Below, one piece after another: positions 28,960 through 44,818 of a DNA stretch of 44,818 bases; position 1 is the first letter of the stretch; the number at the start of each line of letters is the position of its first letter. Source of the DNA: Deinococcus sedimenti (GTDB lineage Bacteria; Deinococcota; Deinococci; Deinococcales; Deinococcaceae). Below the pieces are notes generated by a model. It had not been told where the DNA came from and did no database searches. It saw only the letters and a list, made by a program, of their open reading frames with translations. The stretch is from the NCBI RefSeq assembly GCF_014648135.1, contig NZ_BMQN01000021.1:1-44818 (forward strand), given 5' to 3'. Position numbers and translations under genes: made by a program.

Positions 28960-28992
28960 AAAAACCCCCCACCCACAGGGGGCAGGGGGGTT
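28960..28992 (-). terminator. Intrinsic terminator of rpoBC
   Basis: On the minus strand AACCCCCC (28992-28985) pairs with GGGGGGTT (28970-28963), followed by a T-run (28962-28959). It lies 13 bases past the rpoC stop. This is a textbook intrinsic terminator. Confidence 0.9.
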
Positions 28993-29005
28993 CAAGGTAG
29001 GGGCT

Positions 29006-33625
<4,620 letters not shown>

Positions 33626-33730
33626 TCGAACTCCTTCGGAGTTGTTGATGGAGGATGGAAGATAGCTGATGGATTGACGCGTCTGTGGTTGTTCTGTCAC
33701 CCATCAACTATCGACAGGCGCGCAGCGCCT
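33626..33730 (-). repeat. rpoB-rpoC spacer with an inverted repeat
   Basis: GATAGCTGATGG (33661-33672) pairs with CCATCAACTATC (33701-33712) at 11 of 12 positions, and the flanking GTTGATGG (33651-33658) adds to the repetitive pattern. The same TTGATGG/CCATCAA theme forms a much longer hairpin between rplA and rplJ. The rpoC ribosome-binding site lies below it. It may be an mRNA processing site or a mobile repeat. Confidence 0.55.
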
Positions 33731-37186
<3,456 letters not shown>

Positions 37187-37356
37187 GTCCACCTCGCACG
37201 CCCTCTTGTGGTTCCCGCGCGTTTCCGGGGTGGAGAAACGACGCGTCCGGGAATCGCGGCCCCCTCTGTATCGTGGGCGCGTTCCCTGGAAAATGAATTA
37301 GTTTTGCAGACCCGTTCGCCGCAAAGAACTCCTGGCCCGACCCATCATGGTCAGCA
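37187..37356 (-). promoter_or_regulatory. 5' leader of the rpoBC mRNA
   Basis: About 170 untranslated bases lie between the promoter and rpoB. They contain the rpoB ribosome-binding site at the end and a GTTCTTTGCGGCG stretch near the start. I recognise no defined riboswitch or protein-binding fold. A leader this long in front of rpoB suggests post-initiation control (inference). Confidence 0.4.
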
Positions 37357-37362
37357 CAGAGC

Positions 37363-37392
37363 AGTATACGCCCGTCCGGCATGACCGGTCAA
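37363..37392 (-). promoter_or_regulatory. Sigma-A promoter of rpoBC
   Basis: On the minus strand TTGACC (37392-37387) and TATACT (37368-37363) are separated by 18 bp. These are close to consensus and correctly placed upstream of rpoB. Confidence 0.85.
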
Positions 37393-37521
37393 CGGGCGCC
37401 GCAACACGGGGCGGGCGCGGGTGATGGCGCGAAGTATGCCGCACATCCCCCCCCGGAATCAATCCACCCTGAACCTCAGCCGGACTTCACACAACGGGCA
37501 GAATTCTCCCTGGGGGCCTCG

Positions 37522-37527
37522 TAGCAT
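37522..37527 (+). promoter_or_regulatory. -10 box of the TPR membrane-protein operon (leaderless)
   Basis: TAGCAT lies six bases before GTG 37534 with no Shine-Dalgarno. Confidence 0.45.
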
Positions 37528-37533
37528 GAAGGT

Positions 37534-38321
<788 letters not shown>

Positions 38322-38325
<4 letters not shown>

Positions 38326-38831
38326 TCGCCGCGCCGGTCTACCTGTACGACCTGCCCAGCCCGCAGCGGCCCGCCCAGATCCGGCGGGTAGAAGGCAGCC
38401 AGACGGTGTGGACACTGCCCATTCCCGCCGGGCTGACCCGGCAGTCCGCGCAGCTGGGGTTGGGGCAGCTGTGGGTCAGCCTGTGTCCTACAGGCAGTGT
38501 CATCGCGGCGTCCGCGTGCGAGACGTGGCAGCTGAACCCGGACACCGGCGCGCGCCTGAACAGCTGGCCGGGCGAACTGTGGACCGCGCAGACCGACGCG
38601 GTGGTGCTCGTCACCGACCGCTCCAGTTCCTTCGACGCCCTGGACGTGTTCACCTTCCAGGCGACCGTCGTGCAGGCCACCGGGCCGCGCGCCGTGACCG
38701 GGCAGCTCAGCGCCCGCCCGAACTGCGGGGGCTTCGATGTGCTCGGCCTGCGCTGGATGGGGGAGACCCTGCGCCTGAGCGCCCGCGACGGCTGCGGCCT
38801 CTGGACGAAAGCGTTTGGAGGGACACCCTGA
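38322..38831 (+). CDS. Hypothetical 169-residue protein coupled to the TPR gene
   Basis: I do not recognise this protein. It looks beta-rich, with strands such as VYLYDLPSPQRP, QTVWTLPIPAG, AVVLVTDRSSSFDAL and VFTFQATVVQATG. It has several Cys but no signal peptide or membrane segment. The GTG start overlaps the TGA of the upstream gene by four bases, indicating coupled translation, so the two products probably act together. The composition is normal for the window. Confidence 0.68.
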
Positions 38832-38848
38832 CGACCCCGGAGCAGGGC

Positions 38849-39253
38849 GTGAGCGTGGTGACCGAGCTGAGTGCCGCCCGCGTGCCCGTCTGCGTGACCG
38901 GGACAGGGGAGTGGGTTTACCTCGCGCAGGGAAGCGGGTGGTCGTCACTGACGGACTCCGCCCCGATCTTTCTGGTCACGGTGTTGCAGCGGGGCGCCGC
39001 ATTTCACTCCGAGCTGCGGAGTCGGCTGGTCGCCGTGGGCCTGAGCCCGGCGCTGGCCGATACTTTCCCGGTTGATTCGAGTGTCCGGCTGGGCCTGACC
39101 TGGCCGACGGAGGTCTGGCAGCAGGCGGCGCTGGACTGGCTGGAGCGGGAAGGTGGGGGCGAGGCGTGTCTGCCTGAACTGGAGACCCTCGTGCACACAG
39201 GCGCGACGCAGCGGATTCGTCATGCCGCCCGGCGACTGGGACGGGCGGCATGA
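38849..39253 (+). CDS. Hypothetical 134-residue protein
   Basis: This is an unrecognised ORF 17 bp after the previous stop, in the same direction and probably the same operon. It has a beta-rich N-terminal part (VPVCVTGTGEWVYLAQG) and a helical C-terminal part (WQQAALDWLEREGGGEACLPELETLVHT). The start is uncertain: GTG codons at 38849, 38855 and 38858 are all possible and none has a good ribosome-binding site. The Trp content and lack of in-frame stops favour coding. Confidence 0.6.
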   Translation: MSVVTELSAARVPVCVTGTGEWVYLAQGSGWSSLTDSAPIFLVTVLQRGAAFHSELRSRLVAVGLSPALADTFPVDSSVRLGLTWPTEVWQQAALDWLEREGGGEACLPELETLVHTGATQRIRHAARRLGRAA

Positions 39254-39279
39254 CAGCAGCCACGCGAATAGGCCATCTT

Positions 39280-39295
39280 TATTACCCGGATAATA
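39280..39295. promoter_or_regulatory. Operator-like palindrome 1 upstream of the DUF2239 gene
   Basis: TATTACCCGGATAATA is a 16-bp palindrome with one mismatched pair. It is 29 bp centre to centre from an identical-core site at 39310-39323, in an AT-rich promoter region. Confidence 0.65.
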
Positions 39296-39309
39296 TTGCC
39301 TTCCTGTAA

Positions 39310-39323
39310 TTTACCCGGATAAA
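39310..39323. promoter_or_regulatory. Operator-like palindrome 2 overlapping the -10 box
   Basis: TTTACCCGGATAAA has the same ACCCGGATAA core as site 1. It overlaps the -10 box TAAAAT (39320-39325), six bases before ATG 39332. A protein bound here would block transcription, so a repressor is likely (inference). Confidence 0.65.
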
Positions 39324-39331
39324 ATCGGGCC

Positions 39332-39883
39332 ATGGATGCTGACGCGACCTTCACCACCTTCGACGGCCCCACCCGCCGCCTGACCGCGCCCCTCGCGGAC
39401 ACCCTCACCCTGCTGCACGCCCAGCCGCGCGCGGGCCTCCTCACCTTCGACGACCGCACGGGCCGCAGTGTGGACTTCGACCTGAGCGGCGCCCTGGACG
39501 AGGTCCTGGCCCGCCACCTGCCGCCCGAGCCGCGCAGTGGCCCGGGCCGCCCGAAGCTGGGCGTCGTGTCGCGCGAGGTGTCGCTGCTGCCCCGGCACTG
39601 GGAGTGGCTGGAACGCCAGCGGGGCGGGGCGTCCGCCGCGCTGCGCCGCCTGATCGACGAGGCCCGAAAGGCCGACCCGGACGGTGAACGCCGCGCGCAG
39701 GCGCAGGCGGCCACCGACCGCTTCCTGGGCGCGGTGGGCGGGGACCTCCCGGGCTTCGAGGCGGCGACCCGCGCGCTGTACGCCGGGCAGCGCGCCGCGT
39801 TCGAGGCCGCGCTGGCCGCGTGGCCGCCGGACGTCCGCACGCACGCCCTGTACCTCGCCGCGCCCGCGCTGGGAGACGCATGA
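39332..39883 (+). CDS. DUF2239-family protein
   Basis: This 183-residue cytoplasmic protein belongs to DUF2239. Visible family blocks are TFTTFDGPTRRLTAPLADTL, the central RSGPGRPKLGVVSREVSLLPRHWEWL followed by GGASAALRRLIDEAR, and GDLPGFEAATRALYAG near the C-terminus. The family function is not known to me. The central basic segment could contact nucleic acid, and autoregulation through the two upstream palindromes is possible (inference). It is leaderless by layout. Its stop codon overlaps the end of MITE-like copy 2. Confidence 0.88.
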   Translation: MDADATFTTFDGPTRRLTAPLADTLTLLHAQPRAGLLTFDDRTGRSVDFDLSGALDEVLARHLPPEPRSGPGRPKLGVVSREVSLLPRHWEWLERQRGGASAALRRLIDEARKADPDGERRAQAQAATDRFLGAVGGDLPGFEAATRALYAGQRAAFEAALAAWPPDVRTHALYLAAPALGDA

Positions 39884-40018
39884 AACGGATTCCGGGCGTG
39901 GAGGTGACAGATCGGAACGTCACCGATCTGCCACCTCCACGCCCGGAATCCGTTTCGCTCCTACTCGCATCCGCTCGGATGGAACGGTGTGGTCACACCA
40001 GTCCATCGGAGTCCTGAT
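39880..40018 (-). repeat. MITE-like palindromic repeat, copy 2 (~139 bp)
   Basis: In inverse orientation to copy 1 (13977-14111), it shares the GGACTCCG end, CCGTTC, GAGCGGATGCGAG, the TTCCGGGCGTGGAG block and the order of parts. Arms 39882-39915 and 39923-39956 form a 34-bp stem with one mismatch and a 7-base loop. It fills the whole space between the DUF2239 stop (39881-39883) and the GIY-YIG start (40017), overlapping both codons. Confidence 0.85.
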
Positions 40019-40322
40019 GAAGCACACGCCCCGCCCCGGCATCTACCGCGTGCGGCACGTCGTGTCGGGCCGCAGCCTGATCGGCGGCAGCGTGGACGCC
40101 CCCGCGTACCTGAACCGGGTCCGCTTCGAGTTACAGCTGGGATCACACCGCACGCCCGCCCTTCAGCGAGACTGGACGCAGGACGGCGAAGCCGCCTTCG
40201 CGTTCGAGGTGCTGGACGACCTGAAGCCTGATCTCGCGGGCCGCGTGGACTCGCACGACCTGGAGGAACTGCTCGCGTTATGGCTGGAGAGACTGGACCT
40301 GCCCCCGCACCAGCGGTACTGA
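40017..40322 (+). CDS. GIY-YIG-like small protein
   Basis: This 101-residue protein resembles compact GIY-YIG nuclease-fold proteins. PGIYRVRHVVSGRSLIGGSV contains GIY, but the second half reads LIG instead of YIG. The basic segment AYLNRVRFELQLGSHR, with the expected Arg, and FAFEVLDDL follow. The loss of the YIG Tyr questions nuclease activity (inference). The ATG is the last part of the MITE-like repeat, which therefore supplies its upstream region. No Shine-Dalgarno is visible. The 3' end overlaps the next gene by 43 bases in another frame. Confidence 0.75.
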   Translation: MKHTPRPGIYRVRHVVSGRSLIGGSVDAPAYLNRVRFELQLGSHRTPALQRDWTQDGEAAFAFEVLDDLKPDLAGRVDSHDLEELLALWLERLDLPPHQRY

Positions 40323-40882
40323 ACCCCCGCGCGCCCGCGCCTGAACTCTCGGCGTTGGCGGATCACCCGGACGCGACGGTCCGCGCGCAGGTGGCGCGGC
40401 ACCCGAACACGCCCGCCGCCGTGCTGGGTGTCCTGGCGCCCGAGTTCCCGCAGGTCGTCCTGGCGAACCCGGCGCTGCCGCTGCTGCGACTGGCCGACCC
40501 GCACCTGCTGCGCGGCTGGCCGGACGGGGCCTTCCACGCGCTGCTGCGCCTGCCCGACGTGCCCGCGTGGATACGCACGCACCTGATCCGCCACGGCCGC
40601 ACCGAACTCCTGATTCCGCTGGCGCAGCACCCTGCCCTGCAGGAACCCGAGGTCCTGTCCCTGGCGCGGCACGCGGCGTGGCTGGTCCGCGCCCGGATCG
40701 CCGCGCGGCCCGACCTGCCCCCGGACCTGCTGGCCGCCCTGGCCGCCGACCCGGATTACGGCGTGCGGCTGGCCGTCGCATCCCGCCCGTCGCTGCCTGC
40801 CGGGGTGGCAGCGCTGCTCCGTGAGGACACCTCTCGCTTCGTGCGGCAGGTCGCCGAGCAGGCCCACCCGGCGGGTCACTGA
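40280..40882 (+). CDS. LRV/HEAT-like repeat protein
   Basis: This 200-residue all-helical repeat protein has units of ~20-24 residues of the leucine-rich-variant type. Examples are LSALADHPDATVRAQVARHPNTPAAVLGVLA, VVLANPALPLLRLA, LIPLAQHPALQEPEVLSLA and VRARIAARPDLPPDLLAALAADPDYGVRLAVASRP. These solenoids usually mediate binding. There is no catalytic motif or signal peptide. The annotated start overlaps the GIY-YIG-like gene; later starts would remove the overlap but also part of the first repeat. The stop abuts the bidirectional terminator shared with rplL. Confidence 0.78.
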   Translation: MAGETGPAPAPAVLNPRAPAPELSALADHPDATVRAQVARHPNTPAAVLGVLAPEFPQVVLANPALPLLRLADPHLLRGWPDGAFHALLRLPDVPAWIRTHLIRHGRTELLIPLAQHPALQEPEVLSLARHAAWLVRARIAARPDLPPDLLAALAADPDYGVRLAVASRPSLPAGVAALLREDTSRFVRQVAEQAHPAGH

Positions 40883-40909
40883 AAAAACCCCCAGCCGAAG
40901 CTGGGGGTT
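40882..40909. terminator. Bidirectional terminator between the repeat protein and rplL
   Basis: A perfect 10-bp stem, AACCCCCAGC (40886-40895) and 40900-40909, has a CGAA loop and a six-A run at 40882-40887 that gives a T-run for rplL transcripts. It is strong for rplL and plausible for the plus-strand gene. Confidence 0.9.
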
Positions 40910-40930
40910 GCACTCCCGGTGAGGGGGGAC

Positions 40931-41293
<363 letters not shown>

Positions 41294-41359
41294 GTTGTAT
41301 TCCTCCGGAATTGAAGTGGGTGGTGCGTGCCTGGGCTCAGCCCGGGCAGAAAGGCAGGT

Positions 41360-41854
<495 letters not shown>

Positions 41855-41867
41855 GCAGTACCTCCTT

Positions 41868-41965
<98 letters not shown>

Positions 41966-42010
41966 ACGGATTGGAAAGGTGCGAGGTGCACCGGGGTGCC
42001 GATAAGAAGT

Positions 42011-42074
42011 GCTGATGGGTGAAGGTTGATGGTCAATGGTGTTTTCGATCAACCATCAACCTTTACCCATCAAC
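42011..42074 (-). repeat. Long hairpin between rplA and rplJ
   Basis: Arms 42011-42037 and 42048-42074 pair at 23 of 27 positions around a 10-base loop. They repeat the TTGATGG motif seen in the rpoB-rpoC spacer. It lies 8 bases beyond the rplA stop. It could be an attenuator or processing site between rplKA and rplJL, or a mobile palindrome. No U-run follows. Confidence 0.65.
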
Positions 42075-42082
42075 GTGCCTGC

Positions 42083-42776
42083 TTAGGCGTTGCTGCCGCC
42101 GCTGAGGGTCAGCTGGATGCTGGGGCCCATGGTGGTGGTCAGGTACGCGCTGCGCAGGAACACGCCCTTGGCGCTGCCGGGCTTGGCGGCTTCGAGGGCA
42201 CTGATCAGCGCGCTGTAGTTGGCGCTGAGGTTGCCGGGTTCGAAGCTGGCCTTGCCGATGGGGGCGTGCACGACGCCGGTCTTGTCGTTACGGAACTCGA
42301 TGCGACCGGCCTTGAGGCCCTTGACCATGCCGGCGACGTCGGGGCCGACGGTGCCGCTCTTGGGGTTGGGGAGCAGGCCGCGGGGCCCGAGCAGACGCGC
42401 GAGCTTCTGGCCGACCTGGGCCATCATGTCGGGGGTGGCGACAACCGCGTCGAACTCCATGAACCCACCGGCGATGCGCTCGATCAGCTCGTCGCTGCCG
42501 ACCACGTCGGCGCCAGCGGACTCGGCGGCCTGCACGTTGTCACCCTTGGTGATCACGGCGACGCGCACGGTGCGGCCGGTCCCGTGGGGCAGGGCGACGG
42601 TGCCACGCACGTTCTGGTCGCTCTTGCGGGGGTCGATGCCCAGACGGAAGTGCACTTCGACGGTCTCGTCGAACTTCGCGGTGGCGATGTCCTTGACCAG
42701 CGCGGCGGCTTCGTCGATGGTGTACTGCTTGCTGCGGTCAACCTTGGCGGTCAGTGCCGTGTAACGCTTGCCGTGC

Positions 42777-42784
<8 letters not shown>
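42083..42784 (-). CDS. rplA: 50S ribosomal protein L1
   Basis: This 233-residue L1-stalk protein binds 23S rRNA and is often the translational repressor of rplKA. Family segments are [87 protein letters not shown] and the C-terminal [10 protein letters not shown]. Its start overlaps the rplK stop by 8 bases, so the two are translationally coupled. Confidence 0.99.
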
Positions 42785-43211
<427 letters not shown>

Positions 43212-43330
43212 GTGATTCCTCCTTAGCTCCCCCGTGGGTCCGTGTGCGGCCCGGACGGGGTGCTGACGCTAAGTTCCGTCCCATTCGCGGCGCAGCGTGA
43301 CGCCTGCCGTGAACGGACAGCAACTTTTCC

Positions 43331-43336
43331 AGTGTA
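43331..43336 (-). promoter_or_regulatory. -10 box of the rplKAJL operon
   Basis: Minus-strand TACACT lies 120 bases upstream of rplK. A -35 match is poor (TGGCAA-like at 17 bp). Confidence 0.5.
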
Positions 43337-43362
43337 CTGCCTGCGGTTGTGTTTTGCCAGTC

Positions 43363-43379
43363 CCCGCAGGCAGCGGGGT
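43363..43379 (-). terminator. Possible terminator after nusG
   Basis: A short CCCCGC...GCGGGG hairpin lies 24 bases past the nusG stop. It has no T-run, so it may be partial. Confidence 0.4.
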
Positions 43380-43402
43380 GGGGGTGACCGGTGGGTCGGG
43401 GG

Positions 43403-43975
43403 TTACTTGGCGACCTGGCTGAAGTCGAGTTCCACGGGCGTCTCGCGGCCGAAGATGCTGACGAGCACCTTGACCTTCGCCTGGGGAATGTTGACCTCGC
43501 TGATGACGCCGCTGAAGTCCGCGAACGGACCGCCCGTGACGCGCACCATGTCGCCTGCCTTGAAGTCCACCTTGACCTTGGGGGCTTCTTCCTGCACGGG
43601 CTGCGTGGCGACGCCGACGCTGGCGAGCAGGCGCTGCACTTCCTCGTGCGACAGGGGCACGGGGCGGGTGGCGGTGCCGACGAAGCCGGTCACGCCGTTG
43701 GTGCCGCGCACGACTTCCCAGGATTCGCCCAGTTCGCCGGGCGCGTCGTCATCCTCGACGTCCATCTGCACGAAGACGTAGCCGGGGAACAGCTTGCGCG
43801 TGACCTCGACCTTCTTGCCGCCTTCTTGCAGTTCGACCGCTTTCTCTTCCGGCTGGATGACCTGGAAGATCTTCGTGCCTCGCATGCCGAGCTTGGTGGC
43901 GCGTTCCATCAGGTGCTGCTGCACGCGGTCTTCCTGACCGACGTACGTGTGCACGGCGTACCATTCGATACTCAT
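43403..43975 (-). CDS. nusG: Transcription termination/antitermination factor NusG
   Basis: This 190-residue protein binds RNA polymerase and links transcription to translation or Rho. The NGN domain occupies ~1-115 ([39 protein letters not shown]). A linker follows (~116-135, PVQEEAPK), then a C-terminal KOW domain ([19 protein letters not shown]). The start ATG overlaps the secE stop by one codon position (ATGA), indicating coupling. Confidence 0.98.
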   Translation of the reverse strand: MSIEWYAVHTYVGQEDRVQQHLMERATKLGMRGTKIFQVIQPEEKAVELQEGGKKVEVTRKLFPGYVFVQMDVEDDDAPGELGESWEVVRGTNGVTGFVGTATRPVPLSHEEVQRLLASVGVATQPVQEEAPKVKVDFKAGDMVRVTGGPFADFSGVISEVNIPQAKVKVLVSIFGRETPVELDFSQVAK

Positions 43976-44151
43976 TGCAGCACCAGCCTGATCAGGTTGC
44001 CGAACAGCAGGTCAAGGGCGTACACGATCAGGGTGAGGGCCACGACGAAGATCAGCACGGCCTGCGTGCCTTCCAGCACCTGCTGGCGGGTCGGCCACGA
44101 CACGCGCGAGAGTTCAGCGCGCGAATCGCGGAAGTACTGAATCAAGTTCAT
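43972..44151 (-). CDS. secE: Preprotein translocase subunit SecE
   Basis: This 59-residue short SecE stabilises SecY in the membrane channel. The amphipathic segment [19 protein letters not shown] carries the conserved S-WPTR motif, followed by one membrane helix ([20 protein letters not shown]). AGGTG lies before ATG 44151. The stop overlaps the nusG start. The single-helix form is usual outside enterobacteria. Confidence 0.98.
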   Translation of the reverse strand: MNLIQYFRDSRAELSRVSWPTRQQVLEGTQAVLIFVVALTLIVYALDLLFGNLIRLVLQ

Positions 44152-44229
44152 GCGTTCACCTGCGACAGAGAAGAGAGAAGGAGTGATCCGGCCGGGCGGC
44201 CCCCGGACATCCAGGGGACCGCCGAGAGA

Positions 44230-44397
44230 TCAGACCTTCTTCTCTTTGAAGACCACGTGCTTCTTGGCGACGGGGTCGTACTTGCGCAGCTCCATTTTCG
44301 CCTGCGTGTTGCGGCGGTTCTTGGTGGTCGTGTAGTAGAAGCCGGTGCCGGCGCTGCTTTCCATTTTCACGATGATGCGGGGGCCGTCTTTCGCCAT
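44230..44397 (-). CDS. rpmG: 50S ribosomal protein L33
   Basis: This 55-residue ribosomal protein has [31 protein letters not shown] and KLRKYDP-like [18 protein letters not shown]. It lacks the CxxC zinc motifs of the other L33 type, so it is the zinc-free form. AAGGAG precedes ATG 44397. It is the first gene of rpmG-secE-nusG, 78 bases before secE. Confidence 0.98.
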   Translation of the reverse strand: MAKDGPRIIVKMESSAGTGFYYTTTKNRRNTQAKMELRKYDPVAKKHVVFKEKKV

Positions 44398-44523
44398 GAG
44401 ATGCTCCTTCGCAGAGGGCCGCTCTCCCCCTTGGGGGTCACGGCGTGTCTGCTCCCAGCCACCCCGGAGCGGTCTCCGGAGAGGTCCTTGCCCGCACGGT
44501 GGCGGGGTCGGACACGCTGGTAA

Positions 44524-44543
44524 AAGCCCGCCTTCTGGCGGGC
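44524..44543 (-). other. Hairpin with U-run at the 5' end of the rpmG transcript
   Basis: GCCCGCC (44526-44532) pairs with 44537-44543 around a four-base loop; on the minus strand it is followed by TTTT. It starts within a few bases of the predicted transcription start. It may be a stabilising 5' stem, a very early attenuator, or a remnant terminator. Confidence 0.5.
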
Positions 44544-44552
44544 AACATTCGA

Positions 44553-44581
44553 ATTATAGGGAGTCCGGGAGCAGGTGTCCA
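44553..44581 (-). promoter_or_regulatory. Sigma-A promoter of rpmG-secE-nusG
   Basis: TGGACA (44581-44576) and a perfect TATAAT (44558-44553) are separated by 17 bp on the minus strand. The predicted start is near 44546, giving a leader of ~150 bases. Confidence 0.85.
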
Positions 44582-44702
44582 CTGTCCCCAGGATACTGGT
44601 CGGAAAAATATCGATGCCACGCGGATTTTCCGTGCATCGGCGCGGTGGGATACGGGCTGTTGCCTCGGAGGCGACCCGGTGCGGGACGGCAAGGAAAGGG
44701 GG

Positions 44703-44742
44703 GAGACCCGCAGGCCTCCCCCTCCTCGCGTCAGCGGGTCTC
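44703..44742 (-). terminator. Terminator after tuf
   Basis: A perfect 9-bp stem, GAGACCCGC (44703-44711) with 44734-44742, encloses a GC-rich 22-base loop. The minus strand continues into CCCCCTTTCC. It lies two bases past the tuf stop. Confidence 0.7.
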
Positions 44743-44744
44743 GA

Positions 44745-44818
44745 TTACTCCAAGACCTTGGCGACGACGCCGGCGCCGACGGTACGGCCACCTTCGCGGA
44801 TCGCGAAGCGCAGACCTT
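44745..44818 (-). CDS. tuf: Elongation factor Tu, C-terminal end only
   Basis: The last 23 codons read GLRFAIREGGRTVGAGVVAK and then VLE-stop, the invariant end of EF-Tu. The rest lies beyond the right edge. EF-Tu delivers aminoacyl-tRNA to the ribosome. It is followed by a terminator and then an independent rpmG promoter. Confidence 0.95.
   Translation of the reverse strand, partial: GLRFAIREGGRTVGAGVVAKVLE

Noticed and set aside
28638..28976. 112-codon minus-strand frame downstream of rpoC
   Set aside because: It runs through the rpoC terminator hairpin and has no initiation signal or domain.
44398..44744. Possible tRNA-Trp gene between tuf and rpmG
   Set aside because: Some genomes carry a tRNA in this neighbourhood, but I found no cloverleaf or CCA-proximal acceptor stem, only a terminator, promoter and short hairpin.

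Overview
The window looks like a Deinococcus chromosome (inferred). The GC content is high. RpoB, RpoC, L7/L12, L10, L1, L11, NusG, SecE, L33 and EF-Tu lie together on the minus strand. RpoC is 1539 residues, as expected with the long lineage-specific insertion of the Deinococcus-Thermus group. At least eight genes have a TANNNT -10 box only 6-8 nt before the start codon and no Shine-Dalgarno sequence, which is the leaderless signature described for Deinococcus. A DUF2239 gene, a sorbosone dehydrogenase-like protein and palindromic intergenic repeats also fit.

Layout. 1-2.9 kb is accessory DNA: the edge of an IS4-type insertion sequence, small uncertain ORFs, and an AT-rich gene for a 561-residue unknown protein. 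2.9-9 kb holds an envelope/secretion group: a DsbA-like thiol oxidoreductase facing a cysteine-rich secreted DUF11 protein, then a papain-family (C1A) peptidase gene split by an 846-bp IS982-family element. 9.1-13.9 kb has a carboxynorspermidine synthase-like enzyme, a small membrane protein, catalase, a receiver-only protein lacking the usual phospho-aspartate, and a HAD-like protein lacking its catalytic aspartates. 14.1-17.2 kb holds a GH3 beta-glucosidase with LacI-type operators and an unknown protein.

17.3-21.4 kb is a four-gene operon in which every junction overlaps: extended SDR, MBL-fold hydrolase, F390-synthetase/PaaK-like adenylating enzyme, and FabH-like condensing enzyme. Its chemistry resembles the OleA/C/D pathway, with an MBL hydrolase in place of OleB; this is the best candidate for an undescribed pathway. 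21.9-28.9 kb holds aroA, a YiaA/B-type membrane protein, a soluble sugar dehydrogenase-like protein and a SWIM-SNF2 helicase whose start overlaps the stop of a possible 27-codon upstream ORF.

29-44.8 kb is the transcription/translation block: rpoC and rpoB, then a 3.3-kb island of plus-strand genes, then rplL-rplJ-rplA-rplK, nusG-secE-rpmG and the end of tuf. The island holds a TPR membrane protein with two small partners, DUF2239, a GIY-YIG-like protein and an LRV-like repeat protein. It breaks the usual rplKAJL-rpoBC continuity. A sigma-A promoter precedes rpoB, an L10-leader-like RNA precedes rplJ, and strong terminators follow rpoC and rplL.

Mobile sequences are the IS4 fragment, the IS982 element, two copies of a ~135-140 bp hairpin-forming MITE-like repeat that abuts stop and start codons, and degenerate palindromic repeats, including in the rplA-rplJ and rpoB-rpoC gaps. 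I found no rRNA, tRNA or CRISPR.
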